DNA of 64,000 nucleotides from Nocardia fluminea (lineage in GTDB: Bacteria > Actinomycetota > Actinomycetes > Mycobacteriales > Mycobacteriaceae): assembly GCF_002846365.1 (NCBI RefSeq), contig NZ_PJMW01000001.1:682001-746000 (forward strand). The letters run 5' to 3'. The number at the start of each line of letters is the position of its first letter. Within the stretch, counting starts at the first letter, position 1. Below the pieces are notes generated by a model, which worked only from the letters and a program-made list of their open reading frames with translations, had not been told where the DNA came from and searched no databases. A program made the translations under genes and the position numbers. Positions 50,423 to 64,000 of this stretch are shown in pieces.

Positions 50423-51358
50423 ATGGCAGACAACATCACGACGGTGCCGGTCAAGGGCTGGGCCTGGGACATCGCAACCGATATCTACTTCCCGCCGGGG
50501 TTCGACGAGTCGAAGGTGTATCCCACCATCGTCTCCGCCCACCCCACCGGCAGCTGCAAGGCACAGACTTCGGGCAATATCTACGGCAAGGCCTTGGCCG
50601 AAGCGGGATACGTGGTAGCGGCCTTCGACGCGAGCTTCCAGGGCGACAGCGGTGGTGATCCGCGCTCGGTCGAGGATCCCGGTTTCCGGACCAGCGACTT
50701 CAGCTTCGTGATCGACCACCTCGTCACGCTGCCTTATGTCGACGCGGACAACATCGGTGTGCTCGCGATCTGTGGCGGTGCCGGCTACGCCGTAGCCGCC
50801 ACCAAGATCGACCGCCGGATCAAGGCGCTGGGCACTGTCGTCGGCAGCAACGTCGGCCGGCTGATGCGCGAGGGCTTCTCCGAGTACAACCCGATGGGCA
50901 TGCTCGAGGCCATCGCCGCGCAGCGCACCGCGGAGGCTCGCGGCCAGGCCCAGGTGATCAACGATCTGCTGCCTCCGTCGATCGAGGCGGCCGAGCAGGC
51001 GGGCGTCACCGATATCGACGTGCTCGAGGCCACCGACTACTACAAGACCGATCGTGGCCAAGCCCCCGGTGGCAAGACCAGCTTCAACTTCGGTCGTCAG
51101 GCCGCCCTGGCCGATTGGGACGCCTACGACCGCGTCGAGGTTTTCCTGACGCAGCCGCTGTGCGTCGTGATCGGCGACAAGCCCGGCGCCTTCGCTTCGC
51201 AGCGGCTGGGCATGGAGCTCTTCGGTCGTGCCGCGTCCAAGGACAAGCAGCTCGTCGTGGTCGAAGGTGCGTCGCACTACGACCTCTACGACCAGCCCGG
51301 CCCTACCGGCGAAGCGCTGGAGAGCCTGGTGCCGTTCTTCGGCAAGCACCTGAGCTGA
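50423..51358 (+). CDS. Alpha/beta hydrolase, YcjY-like with Cys nucleophile
   Basis: A 311-residue protein of the dienelactone-hydrolase-like/YcjY group: 'PTIVSAHPTGSCKAQTSGNI' (oxyanion region), nucleophile elbow 'GVLAICGGAGYAVAATKI' in which Cys replaces the usual Ser, Asp in 'CVVIGDKPGAFAS', and His in 'VVEGASHYDLYDQPGP'. A Cys nucleophile is known in dienelactone hydrolases. A strong GGGAGAGAAGG precedes the ATG. It probably acts on a lactone or ester; the neighbouring SnoaL proteins may act in the same route. Confidence 0.87.
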   Translation: MADNITTVPVKGWAWDIATDIYFPPGFDESKVYPTIVSAHPTGSCKAQTSGNIYGKALAEAGYVVAAFDASFQGDSGGDPRSVEDPGFRTSDFSFVIDHLVTLPYVDADNIGVLAICGGAGYAVAATKIDRRIKALGTVVGSNVGRLMREGFSEYNPMGMLEAIAAQRTAEARGQAQVINDLLPPSIEAAEQAGVTDIDVLEATDYYKTDRGQAPGGKTSFNFGRQAALADWDAYDRVEVFLTQPLCVVIGDKPGAFASQRLGMELFGRAASKDKQLVVVEGASHYDLYDQPGPTGEALESLVPFFGKHLS

Positions 51359-51375
51359 TTCGGCTCGACACAGCA

Positions 51376-51408
51376 AGCGAGGGCCACCGGGACCCGGTGG
51401 CCCTCGCT
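51376..51408. terminator. Terminator-like stem-loop
   Basis: Fifteen-base perfect arms 'AGCGAGGGCCACCGG' and 'CCGGTGGCCCTCGCT' with a three-base loop, between the convergent hydrolase and membrane-protein genes. Confidence 0.8.
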
Positions 51409-51453
51409 GTGCCCGTATCGGGTCGACTCGCTCAGCTTCTGCGATGAGAACGA

Positions 51454-52065
51454 CTACCGACAGCCGCCGAGCCACCACCAGCCACCGCCCAATTCCATTG
51501 TCGGGCAGATCGGATCGCCGAAACCGTCATAGGGTTCATGCCCAGGCGCCTCGGTGAAGTGCGCGTAACCGACGGCACCGTCGGGGATTCCCAGGTAATC
51601 GGGCACGAACCGTGCCGGAGGACCACCGACCGTATTGATCGTCACCACTTTGCAATTCGCCGACACAAAGCACAGGTGTCGTGGTAGCGGACTGCCGTAG
51701 TAGTCCTCGTCGTCAGGAATGTCCAACGCCGCCACCGCGCTGAACGCCGGTCGCTCGAGCCAGAATCGAGTCCATGCGCCGACTTCGGGACAGGCGACGA
51801 ACAGAGCCGGTGCGCCGATGCCCACCACGGCCATCGCGGCGGTGCTCACCAACGGCCATCGCTGTGCCGGCTTGCGCGCACGCGCTAGCGCGATCGCGAA
51901 CAGCGCGATCACCGTCAACCAACCGACTCCGAGCACGGGTAGCGCCAGCAACCACAACTCCGTCATCACCCAACCCCGATGCAAGCTGACCACGATCGCG
52001 GTCAGCATCAGGAGTGCGGCGCACGTCGGCGCAACCACGGGACAGGCCTTCGCCGGGAACACCAC
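51454..52065 (-). CDS. Membrane protein of unknown function with exported C-terminal part
   Basis: About 203 residues with three likely membrane segments ('APTCAALLMLTAIVVSL', 'ELWLLALPVLGVGWLTVIAL', 'LVSTAAMAVVGIGAPALFVA') and a C-terminal domain of about 100 residues containing several Cys and ending 'MELGGGWWWLGGCR'. GTG 52065 is the first usable start after the polyprenyl synthase stop; the frame is open further up but has no start codon. It follows the encapsulin operon in the same direction (gap about 118 bases) and might be part of it. Family not recognised. Confidence 0.55.
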   Translation of the reverse strand: MVFPAKACPVVAPTCAALLMLTAIVVSLHRGWVMTELWLLALPVLGVGWLTVIALFAIALARARKPAQRWPLVSTAAMAVVGIGAPALFVACPEVGAWTRFWLERPAFSAVAALDIPDDEDYYGSPLPRHLCFVSANCKVVTINTVGGPPARFVPDYLGIPDGAVGYAHFTEAPGHEPYDGFGDPICPTMELGGGWWWLGGCR

Positions 52066-52183
52066 GTCAACGTATCGCGCCGGTGTGGCGGTTTCACGGG
52101 GAGAATGTGCGGAAATCGTGTGACCGGCCCACGACCCGACCGGGGCCGCAGCCTCGATCGGGTAGTGGGATGAGACGCGGTCG

Positions 52184-53256
52184 TCAGCAGTCTCGGTTCG
52201 CGGCCAGCGCTGCGAGCAAGTCGAGGTCGGCCAGGGCCTCGGCGTTCGCCCCGACCTCGCTGATCGCCGACATGGCCTCCTCGTACAGTTGCCGTGCCTG
52301 CAGCCGACTCCATTCCCGCCCACCCGCGGCCTCGACCAGCTCGGCGGCACGGACCAATTCGGCGTCGTCGAGCGGCTTTTCACGGAGATAGAGTTCGGCG
52401 AGCGCACCCGCTTCGGGGGTGTTCGAGCGCAGTGCGAACACCACGGGCAACGACTTCTTACGGCTGCGCAGGTCGGAGAACACCGATTTGCCGGTGACGT
52501 GGGGGTCGCCCCAGATGCCGAGTAGGTCGTCCGTGTGCTGGAAGGCCCGGCCGAGACGCCTGCCGAAGTCTTGCAGCCGCAACAGTTCACCGGAGTGCGC
52601 GTTTCCGAACAGGCCACCGAGGGCGGCCGAACAGCCGAACAGCGCCCCGGTCTTCTGGTCGACCATGGTGAAGCACTCGTCGAGCTCGACATCGGTGCGC
52701 TGCTCGAAACCCAGGTCCGCACACTGGCCCTCGACGAGGTGCAGCACCGAACGGCTCATCAGATTCGTCGCTTCGACGATCGGTGCGTCCGGCTCCGCGG
52801 CGAGCAGAGAATACGCCTGGGCGACCAGCGCGTCGCCGGCGAGGATGGCGGGCCCGATCCCGAACGCGGTCCACGCCGTGGGCCGGTGCCGCCGGGTGGT
52901 GTCTCGGTCCATCACGTCGTCGTGCAGCAACGAGAAGTTGTGCACGAGTTCGACCGCGACGGCAGCGCGCACGGCAGTTGCCACGTCACCGCCGGTCAAC
53001 CGCGCGGCTGAGAGAACGAGTGCCGGGCGAATCGCCTTGCCGCCGTCGTGAAGCTCCGGCCGCCCGGTCTTGTCCCACCAGCCGAAGTGGTAGCCCACGA
53101 TCGTGCGGACCGTGGCGGGCATCATCTGCACGGTGGCGTGCAGGGTGGCCGCGCAGGTCTCCCGGCATTGATCGAGTACGTCGGCGGCCGTGCGTGCGCT
53201 CGGCGAAACCGCAGCGGTCTGCACGGGAATCGGCGTGGTCGCCACCTGCGGAGTGC

Positions 53257-53260
<4 letters not shown>
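52184..53260 (-). CDS. Polyprenyl diphosphate synthase, encapsulin-operon type
   Basis: A 358-residue trans-isoprenyl diphosphate synthase. The first Asp-rich motif is DDVMD (114-118), followed by 'RRHRPTAW'; the second is 'TDDLLGIWGD' (243-252). It would make the farnesyl (or geranyl) diphosphate used by the adjacent geosmin synthase. NCBI annotation knows relatives as family 2 encapsulin cargo polyprenyl transferases. The first about 25 residues are low-complexity ('MSTPQVATTPIPVQTAAVSP') and probably disordered, a candidate cargo-loading segment. Its ATG overlaps the shell-protein stop (ATGA). Confidence 0.93.
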
Positions 53261-58356
<5,096 letters not shown>

Positions 58357-58615
58357 GAGTTCTTCCTGCTTCGAGAGACATGGGAGAAACGAGATGACAC
58401 ACCACGGGAGCGAACGAATCAGTTATCCACCGGCTATCGATTGTGGCAACTTCGACTGTACCGGAGAGTCCTCAACGCGCGGAGCCATTTTGCGTGAATA
58501 GTGTTGTTAGAGAGTCTTTTTCGGAGCTATAAGCCGATTCTACGGATGCGCTCACCCACGTTCGAATCGCCCTCTCAGCACTGCCAAGAGGACGCCAAAT
58601 AATTGCTCTAGTGGC
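58357..58615. other. Upstream region of the encapsulin-geosmin operon
   Basis: 259 bases between the operon's first start and the stop of the proline-rich protein gene, which is read in the same direction. It presumably holds the operon promoter. I see no gene, no TGTCCA element and none of the AT-rich blocks found in the catabolic region; 'GAGAGTCTTTTTCGGAGCTA' (58511-58530) is the most AT-rich part. Confidence 0.4.
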
Positions 58616-59524
58616 TCATGAGCGCCTCATCGCCGCCCTGCCCGCACCCGCGCTTCCGACTACCAGCAGCAGGGCGGTCAGCGCCCAGCGTCGCTGTTCG
58701 ACCGCCACCGGCTGGGCAACCGCCGTCTCCGGCTCCTTCTCGGGCGGCGAAACGAACCTCACCGGTGCGAGGACCGGAACGGGCGGAGGCGGCGGCGATT
58801 CCGCGGGTGGCGGGGCCGGCGGAGGGTCGATCGACACGCTCGGCGGTGGCGGAGCGGGTTCTGATGGGGGTGATGGTTCAGGCGCCGGCGGCAGCGTCGG
58901 TTGCGGGGCCGAGGACGGTGGTGCCGGTACAGGCAGCGGCTTCGGCGGCGCGGGAGCGGGTAACGGGAACGGCGCAGGTGCCGGAGCAGGCAACGGGAGC
59001 GGCCGCGGGGCCTCCGGAACCAGTACTCCCGGCCCGTCGAACGGGCGGGCCGGAGCGGGCAATTCCAGACCCCCGAGGGGCGGCACCGGTATCGCAACAG
59101 TCGGCTCCTCGAAAGGAGGAACGGCCGGCCTCTCGAAGGGAGGAACAGCCGGCTTCTCGAATGTTGTTCTCGGCGTATCTGTTTCCGGCCGTCCGGGGCG
59201 GTCGCCCTGACCAGGGAGCCGGGGTTCTACGAACGGTCGCCGGGTGCCCTCCGGTTCCTCGAACCGAGGTGCCGATCGAGGAATCCCTCCCGGAGGCATC
59301 CGCCCAGTCGTGGCGAGAGGCAGCGGTACGCGTGGCGTCTCGGAAGGCTCCGGCGGGTCCGTGGTCACCGTCCCCGCGCGCGGCGTGCTTCGGGGTGCGA
59401 CGACGCTCGGTGGTTCGGCCGACGGTGACACCGGAGCTGGAACCGCACCGACCGGGACGGGCGCGAACATACCCGCCCCGGCCAGCGCGGCAGCCCAGAT
59501 CCCTCTCCGCACAGTCGTTTTCAC
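58616..59524 (-). CDS. Proline-rich exported protein with C-terminal membrane anchor
   Basis: A 302-residue protein. The signal peptide ('VKTTVRRGIWAAALAGAGMF' ...'VGAVPAPV') is followed by a long Pro-rich region with short repeats ('EKPAVPPFERPAVPPFEEP') and P-A-P runs, and a C-terminal hydrophobic helix 'WALTALLLVVGSAGAGRAAM' with a basic tail, so it likely spans the cell wall from the membrane. No sortase LPxTG is seen. GTG 59524 overlaps the DUF4239-like stop (GTGA). A longer same-frame reading up to 61096 runs through the other genes and is not real. Confidence 0.75.
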   Translation of the reverse strand: MKTTVRRGIWAAALAGAGMFAPVPVGAVPAPVSPSAEPPSVVAPRSTPRAGTVTTDPPEPSETPRVPLPLATTGRMPPGGIPRSAPRFEEPEGTRRPFVEPRLPGQGDRPGRPETDTPRTTFEKPAVPPFERPAVPPFEEPTVAIPVPPLGGLELPAPARPFDGPGVLVPEAPRPLPLPAPAPAPFPLPAPAPPKPLPVPAPPSSAPQPTLPPAPEPSPPSEPAPPPPSVSIDPPPAPPPAESPPPPPVPVLAPVRFVSPPEKEPETAVAQPVAVEQRRWALTALLLVVGSAGAGRAAMRRS

Positions 59525-60273
59525 CTCAGTTGCACCAGCACGGCATCGAAGGCCGTCGGGGCGACAGCAGCCGCCCGGCCATAGGGGTTCTGTAGCTCGA
59601 AGATGGTGAAGATCATGAACGTCACCACCGCCGCGAAACTGGCCACCACGACGACGTGAATGCGCGCGCTGGTGCCCGAGAACAGCAGTGACAAACCCAC
59701 CGACAGGATCGCGCCGAGCGCCAGCGCCAGCCACATCATCGGCGACAACGCGCTGCCCGCGGCCTCGATCCTGGCTTGCCTGGCCTCGTAGACCTCCCAC
59801 AGCCGATCGGCCGCGGCGATCTGGCGCGAACGTTGCCATTCGTCGGCGGCGGGGCTGGCCGCGATGCTGGTGCGCACCCCCGCCAACTGGTTCCATGCCC
59901 GGTCGTCGACACTCGCACCCGAGCTCATGGCGGGCCACTCGACTTCGATCACCTGCCCGGTATAGGCATGAACAGCCCTCGTGACGGTGCTGCGGGCCGG
60001 TTCCGACAACGCGTCGCCCGCCCACTGCAGGGCGAGCAGCCGGTCCGCTTCGTCCGATGCCGCCTTCGCCGCACCCGCGTTGGTGTCGAGCACGCCGATG
60101 AGCAGGAACGACGCGAGTACCACTTGCAGGCCGCCGACGAGCGTGAACACCTGCCCCACCGACTCGTTGGTGGCCTCGCCGTCGCGACCCTTGCCGCGCC
60201 TGCGCAGCATGAACGCGGCGGTCCCGGCCAGTCCCGCGGCGACGATCACCCACAGCAGTGCTTCCCACAGCAT
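59521..60273 (-). CDS. DUF4239-like (bestrophin-like) membrane protein
   Basis: A 250-residue protein with four likely membrane helices: 'LWEALLWVIVAAGLAGTAAF', 'VGGLQVVLASFLLIGVLDTN', 'MMWLALALGAILSVGLSLLF' and 'IHVVVVASFAAVVTFMIFTI', separated by a soluble helical loop ('RSTVTRAVHAYTGQVIEVEW'). This is the DUF4239 pattern. It is coupled to the proline-rich protein by a GTGA overlap, which suggests a membrane-wall complex. Function unknown. Confidence 0.8.
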   Translation of the reverse strand: MLWEALLWVIVAAGLAGTAAFMLRRRGKGRDGEATNESVGQVFTLVGGLQVVLASFLLIGVLDTNAGAAKAASDEADRLLALQWAGDALSEPARSTVTRAVHAYTGQVIEVEWPAMSSGASVDDRAWNQLAGVRTSIAASPAADEWQRSRQIAAADRLWEVYEARQARIEAAGSALSPMMWLALALGAILSVGLSLLFSGTSARIHVVVVASFAAVVTFMIFTIFELQNPYGRAAAVAPTAFDAVLVQLR

Positions 60274-60734
60274 GTCTCAGTAGTCCTTGTCGTCGAGGTG
60301 GGCGAGGATGCGCCGAGCAGGGAGGACACGTTGAGGAGTCCTGCGACCGTTGAACGCGGAATAGCAAGGGGGCCAACGATGTCGAGGTTAGGTCGCCGGC
60401 AGGAGTGCCGCAATAACCAAGCAAACTGCCGACGAGCTCCTGCGATGGGCACCGGATGACCGAAATCGGCAGGCGGGACCAGCCTTCGAGGCAGTCGAGA
60501 GCCCGGCCCCCGCAGACCGTCCTGGCACGACATCCCGGCGAACCTGGCACGGAATGCGAGTGTCGTCCGCGCGGTGACACCGAGATCCGAACGACCGTAC
60601 GGAGTCCCCGAATTACGCTGTTATCCTTGGCCTTTCGAGAGCAACTCCCATTGTCGACAGGTGCAGGCAACCGGAGACGGAACCGCGTCCTACCCGTTTC
60701 CGGCGACCGCGCACCCCCAGCGCGGAGGTGGAAT
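60274..60734. other. Divergent intergenic region without a visible gene
   Basis: 461 bases between the DUF4239-like and AraC-type genes. The frame of the AraC gene stays open back to 60456 but lacks a ribosome site until 60735. I see no clear gene, repeat or RNA; it must contain both promoters. Confidence 0.4.
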
Positions 60735-61868
60735 ATGCACAGCGAGGCGGACGCGCACAGGATCGAGACCGGAGGGCGAACCGAGCGCGGCGAGCAGCAC
60801 TCCGACAGAACGGGGAACGATCCCCGGGTCCCAGCGCGAGAGAAGTCCGTTTTGTTCGAATTGGGGCAATCGGCGAGCGAACTTGTTCGACCGGCCGCCC
60901 TCTGCCTGGTGGAACGACCGACCCCGGCCGACGACCAAGGGGTACCCCTACGCGGGTCGCGCGATTTACAGCGGGTGGCGTTCGGCTGCCGCCTACGCGC
61001 CCGGGAGGATTTCGCCGCCACGCTGTGGACCTCCAGTACCGGGTCGGTACTCGTGGCCCGGCTGCGATCCTCCGACATCACCGCCGAGCGCGGCACCGGT
61101 GCCGGCGACGACCACTACAGCCAGTACCTGCAACTGGGTTTGGTGCTGGCCGGGCGAGCCACGCTCGAACAACAGGGCCACCGGTCGACCGCGGTGGCCG
61201 GTGAGGCGTTCGCGGTGTGTCTGGACAGCCCGTTCCGGACCACACTCGCGCGCGGCGAGACCGCGGCCACCGATGTGCTGTACCTCTACCTACCGGTCGA
61301 TTCGCTGACCGCGTGGGGACTGGACGCGGCCGCGGCGGGCGGACGATCGTGGCCATTGTCCGGCGCGGCAGTGTCGGCACTGATGTTCGGCCGTGATATC
61401 GCTTGTGGCGCAACAAGTCCTGGTCATCTTCGGATCGTGGCGCGAATCGACGAGATCCTGTTCCGAGCGGCGATAGTCGCGCTGCTGGAACGCGATCTCG
61501 CCGACGCGACAAGGGACCTGACGACCGAGGACGTGCTGCGTCGACGCGCGGCCGACTTCATCGACCGTAATTTCGCCGACCCGGCGGTGAACCCGGATGC
61601 GGTCGCGGTCCGGCTCCACGTGAGCAGGCGGACCTTGTTCCGGGCATTCGAGCTCCAGGGCTTGTCCGTCGGGCGGCTCATCCGCACCCGCAGACTGGCT
61701 GCCGCGGCGAGCGCGCTCAGCGACGACACCCGCGGCCTCCGCGACATCGCCGACAGCTGCGGTTTCCGCACGGTCGACCAGCTCTCCCGGGCCTTCCGGA
61801 CCAAATACGGGGTCACCCCCGCCGCGTACCGCGCCGCACGACGCAAGGACGCCGTAACCGGGTGGTGA
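60735..61868 (+). CDS. AraC-family transcriptional regulator
   Basis: A 377-residue regulator with an AraC-binding-like cupin N-domain ('HYSQYLQLGLVLAGRATLEQ') and a C-terminal AraC double HTH: 'NPDAVAVRLHVSRRTLFRAF', 'LRDIADSCGFRTVDQLSRAF' and 'TKYGVTPAAYR'. ATG 60735 is chosen because GGAGGT lies five bases upstream. It diverges from the DUF4239/proline-rich pair and is the nearest regulator to the encapsulin-geosmin operon, though control of that operon is only a possibility. Confidence 0.9.
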   Translation: MHSEADAHRIETGGRTERGEQHSDRTGNDPRVPAREKSVLFELGQSASELVRPAALCLVERPTPADDQGVPLRGSRDLQRVAFGCRLRAREDFAATLWTSSTGSVLVARLRSSDITAERGTGAGDDHYSQYLQLGLVLAGRATLEQQGHRSTAVAGEAFAVCLDSPFRTTLARGETAATDVLYLYLPVDSLTAWGLDAAAAGGRSWPLSGAAVSALMFGRDIACGATSPGHLRIVARIDEILFRAAIVALLERDLADATRDLTTEDVLRRRAADFIDRNFADPAVNPDAVAVRLHVSRRTLFRAFELQGLSVGRLIRTRRLAAAASALSDDTRGLRDIADSCGFRTVDQLSRAFRTKYGVTPAAYRAARRKDAVTGW

Positions 61869-61932
61869 CGGCGCTAGCTCGACATCCGCGGCACCTGAAC
61901 CAGTAGGCGACACTTTTCCGGGACCGAGGTGG

Positions 61933-63069
61933 TCAAGGGCTCGGCGGCGGTGAACCGGCGCCGAGCACCTCGCGTCCGATCTCACCGGCCAGCACCTCGG
62001 TCGAATACGCCATCAGTTGGCCCGCCTCGGCATCGCGCAGGTGTCGCTGGATCGGCGACTGCCGCAGATAGCCCGATGCCCCACCCACGCGCACACCCAA
62101 CTGCGCGACGTCCACGGCCACCTTGTTCGCCAGATACTTCGCCCGCGACAGTGTGGAGAAGAAGGCAGGGCTCGCGCTGTCGGCCTCGCGCAGCCCCTGG
62201 TCGTAGAGGGCGTGCGCGGCGGCGAGCCGAACCTGCACGTCGGCGACCTCGTGCTGCACCCACTGCTGCTCGGCCAGCGGCTTGCCCAGGATCATCCGCG
62301 ACCGGGCATGCGCGACCAACGCGGCGAGCGCCGCGTCGGCGATGCCGAGGGAGATGGCGGGCAGTCCGGCCGGGATCACCGCGAAGTCACCCGGTCCCGG
62401 TGCGCGACCGCGGTACTCGGCGCGCAACACGGTGTTGTCGAAGGCCAGCAGTTGACTGCGGGTGGCACGCAAGCCGAGGGTGTCCCAGATCGGGATGATC
62501 GACACGGACTCGTCCGGTATCACTGCGAAGAACGTCGGCGCCCCCGAGACCAGCGCGTTCACCAGCAGGTAGTCCGCGATCTCGCTACCGGAGACAAACC
62601 GCTTCGCACCGGTGAGCGACCAGCCGCCCGCCACGGGTTCGGCCACCTGCTGCGGCTGCAGAAACCGGTTCCCGCTGCCCGGCTCGGACAACGCGTTGGC
62701 GAACCGCTTACCCGCGAGGAACTCCTCGGCGAAGAACGACCCGGCCGAGTCGCCGGTCAGCTCCGCCAACGCGACGCCCGCACCAGCGTGCATCACCCAG
62801 ATCGTCGCGATAGACGGATCGGCCTTCGCCAGGATCCGCACCACGGCCCCGAACGACTGATAACTCAATCCGAGCCCACCCACCCGCCGAGGCAACACCG
62901 CCCGATCAACCCCGGCGTCGTGCAGCGCGTTCAACCCCACGACCGGAATCTCGGCCCGCTCGTCATAGCCGGCGGCATCGGCGGCAAATCCCACCGCCAG
63001 TTCGGCCACCCGATCCAGAACCTCGTGTTCGCCCACCCCCTGCGACGACCCGACCTGCGCGCTGCTCAC
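61933..63069 (-). CDS. Acyl-CoA-dehydrogenase-fold flavoprotein, DszC-like group
   Basis: A 378-residue ACAD-fold protein: 'FANALSEPGSGNRFLQPQQV', 'LTGAKRFVSGSEIADYLLVN', 'WDTLGLRATRSQLLAFDNTV' and 'GASGYLRQSPIQRHLRDAEA'. The catalytic EGT-x-E-x-Q segment of true dehydrogenases is absent; the end reads 'GQLMAYSTEVLAGEIG', as in flavin-dependent monooxygenases such as DszC or in desaturase-like members. It probably uses reduced flavin and oxygen rather than oxidising an acyl-CoA. Transcribed alone. Confidence 0.85.
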   Translation of the reverse strand: MSSAQVGSSQGVGEHEVLDRVAELAVGFAADAAGYDERAEIPVVGLNALHDAGVDRAVLPRRVGGLGLSYQSFGAVVRILAKADPSIATIWVMHAGAGVALAELTGDSAGSFFAEEFLAGKRFANALSEPGSGNRFLQPQQVAEPVAGGWSLTGAKRFVSGSEIADYLLVNALVSGAPTFFAVIPDESVSIIPIWDTLGLRATRSQLLAFDNTVLRAEYRGRAPGPGDFAVIPAGLPAISLGIADAALAALVAHARSRMILGKPLAEQQWVQHEVADVQVRLAAAHALYDQGLREADSASPAFFSTLSRAKYLANKVAVDVAQLGVRVGGASGYLRQSPIQRHLRDAEAGQLMAYSTEVLAGEIGREVLGAGSPPPSP

Positions 63070-63259
63070 GAATTACCCTCCGCTCGACAGGAATTCGATC
63101 ACCGCCGCGATACCTGCGGAGATCACCCGACCAGAATACGCAGCCCGACGCGCTGCGCTCCGAGATCGGATTGATCATTGCGCGCATCCCATCGACACAG
63201 TGCCGACAACCTCGCCAACTGATTTCGCTCGCGCTCTTGCGTCGCCACAGGCCGAATGC

Positions 63260-63281
63260 CATATACTATCAAATATATTTT
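63260..63281. promoter_or_regulatory. AT-rich promoter/operator element
   Basis: Core 'CATATACTATCAAATATATT', 71 bases before the SDR start; the rest of the 282-base divergent gap shows no gene. Confidence 0.45.
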
Positions 63282-63351
63282 GGATTCGATGGGGCGTCCA
63301 ACGTCCCGTCAACATGTCGTCCATGCCAGGCATGGAGGGAAGCGAGAGACC

Positions 63352-64000
63352 ATGTTGCGTTTTGACGGGAAGGTCGCCATAGTCACGGGCGGCGGCCGGG
63401 GGCTCGGCCGCTCGCACGCGCTGCTGCTGGCCTCACGGGGAGCATCGGTCGTGGTCAACGACTTCGGATCTTCCGCCGCCGGGCAAGGCTCCGATACCTC
63501 TCCGGCCGACGACGTGGTCTCCGAAATCATCGCGGCGGGCGGCAAGGCCATCGCCAACTACGACAACGTGTCGACCGGCGCGGAGGCGATCGTGCAGACC
63601 GCGATCGACGCCTTCGGACGTCTCGACATCGTCGTGAACAATGCCGGCATCAATCACATGACACCGTTCGGCCCGGAGGCGATCGAGGGCATTCGCCAGC
63701 ACATCGAGGTCAACTTCCTCGGCACCGCGGCCGTGACGGCCGCCGCATGGCCCCATCTCATCGCCTCGGGCGCGGGGCGAGTGGTCAACACCGCTTCGCC
63801 GACGCTGGTCGGCTTCGAACTGCAGAGCGCCTACGTAGCATCCAAGGGCGCCGTCTTCTCGTTCACCCGCACCCTCGCCATGGAGGCGCTCAAAGTCGGC
63901 ATCCGGGTGAACGCGGTCGCCCCTACCGCCTACACGCGAATGGCGGCGGAAGCGGAGATCCCCGACGATCTCAAGAAGAAGCTCGAGGCCACGATGACCA
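63352..64000 (+). CDS. Short-chain dehydrogenase/reductase, cut by the right edge
   Basis: ATG 63352 after GGAGGGAAGCGAGAG opens a frame that runs off the window (216 codons visible). The cofactor site is 'VAIVTGGGRGLGRSHALLLA', then 'VVNDFG', 'IVVNNAGINH', the catalytic Ser in 'RVVNTASPTLVGFELQSAYV' and YVASK. The 'GRGLGR..ALLLA.RGA.VVVND' pattern is that of hydroxyacyl-CoA dehydrogenases related to multifunctional enzyme 2. It probably belongs to the next catabolic cluster beyond the edge. Confidence 0.9.
   Translation, partial: MLRFDGKVAIVTGGGRGLGRSHALLLASRGASVVVNDFGSSAAGQGSDTSPADDVVSEIIAAGGKAIANYDNVSTGAEAIVQTAIDAFGRLDIVVNNAGINHMTPFGPEAIEGIRQHIEVNFLGTAAVTAAAWPHLIASGAGRVVNTASPTLVGFELQSAYVASKGAVFSFTRTLAMEALKVGIRVNAVAPTAYTRMAAEAEIPDDLKKKLEATMT

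Noticed and set aside
59525..61096. Same-frame extension of the proline-rich protein to 826 residues
   Set aside because: It runs through the DUF4239-like gene in another frame and then antisense to the AraC gene; signal peptide and GTGA overlap place the start at 59524.

Overview
The window is dense, high-GC DNA with frequent GTG starts, 4-base start/stop overlaps (ATGA, GTGA), tandem CoA-thioester metabolism genes, GntR, PucR and XRE regulators, and a geosmin synthase operon. This points to a mycelial actinobacterium, most likely of the Nocardia/Rhodococcus group (inference; no rRNA or tRNA gene was seen).

Region 1 (1-9.4 kb) is an uptake operon on the minus strand: Zn-alcohol dehydrogenase, RbsC-like permease, sugar-type binding lipoprotein, a second permease fused to a strictosidine-synthase-like/SMP-30 beta-propeller, a free-standing propeller of the same type, and the start of the ABC ATPase. 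A GAF-LuxR regulator and an MmgE/PrpD protein diverge from it. Region 2 (9.5-20.5 kb) holds an AcoR-like regulator, an XRE/MmyB regulator, a secreted beta-propeller lactonase-like protein, two class III CoA-transferases (one resembling 2-methylfumaryl-CoA isomerase), a nitroreductase, an aldehyde dehydrogenase and a second MmgE/PrpD protein.

Region 3 (20.6-28.3 kb) is a separate accessory island: zinc-ribbon/XRE/TPR regulator plus phosphotransferase-like gene, diverging from an adenylate-kinase-like gene, a radical SAM/SPASM gene and a cupin gene, followed by a NUDIX gene and small proteins. The kinase-like gene is cut in two by a complete 1349-bp IS3-family element with a CCG target duplication; removing the element and one repeat copy restores the reading frame.

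Region 4 (28.3-47.4 kb) is a large acyl-CoA catabolic block: thiolase, acyl-CoA dehydrogenases, CoA-transferases, an alpha-methylacyl-CoA racemase-like protein, enoyl-CoA hydratase-like, acyl-CoA ligase, MaoC and Meh-like hydratases, two CitE-like lyases, SDR, a second secreted lactonase-like protein, aldehyde dehydrogenase and two FadR-type GntR regulators. The gene set resembles itaconate/mesaconate (C5-dicarboxylate) and methyl-branched acyl-CoA catabolism. AT-rich blocks stand before nearly every transcription unit, and a TGTCCR-N6-TGGACA inverted repeat occurs four times, before a PucR regulator, before both secreted lactonases, and once as an orphan.

Region 5 (47.5-52.1 kb) carries the PucR regulator, two SnoaL-like proteins, an alpha/beta hydrolase and a membrane protein. 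Region 6 (52.2-58.4 kb) is the most striking: a tightly coupled four-gene operon encoding two different family 2B encapsulin shell proteins (HK97 fold with cyclic-nucleotide-binding domain), a complete two-domain geosmin synthase and a polyprenyl diphosphate synthase, i.e. a putative geosmin-making protein nanocompartment. Region 7 (58.6-64 kb) has a proline-rich exported protein coupled to a DUF4239-like membrane protein, an AraC regulator, an acyl-CoA-dehydrogenase-like flavoprotein and the start of an SDR gene.
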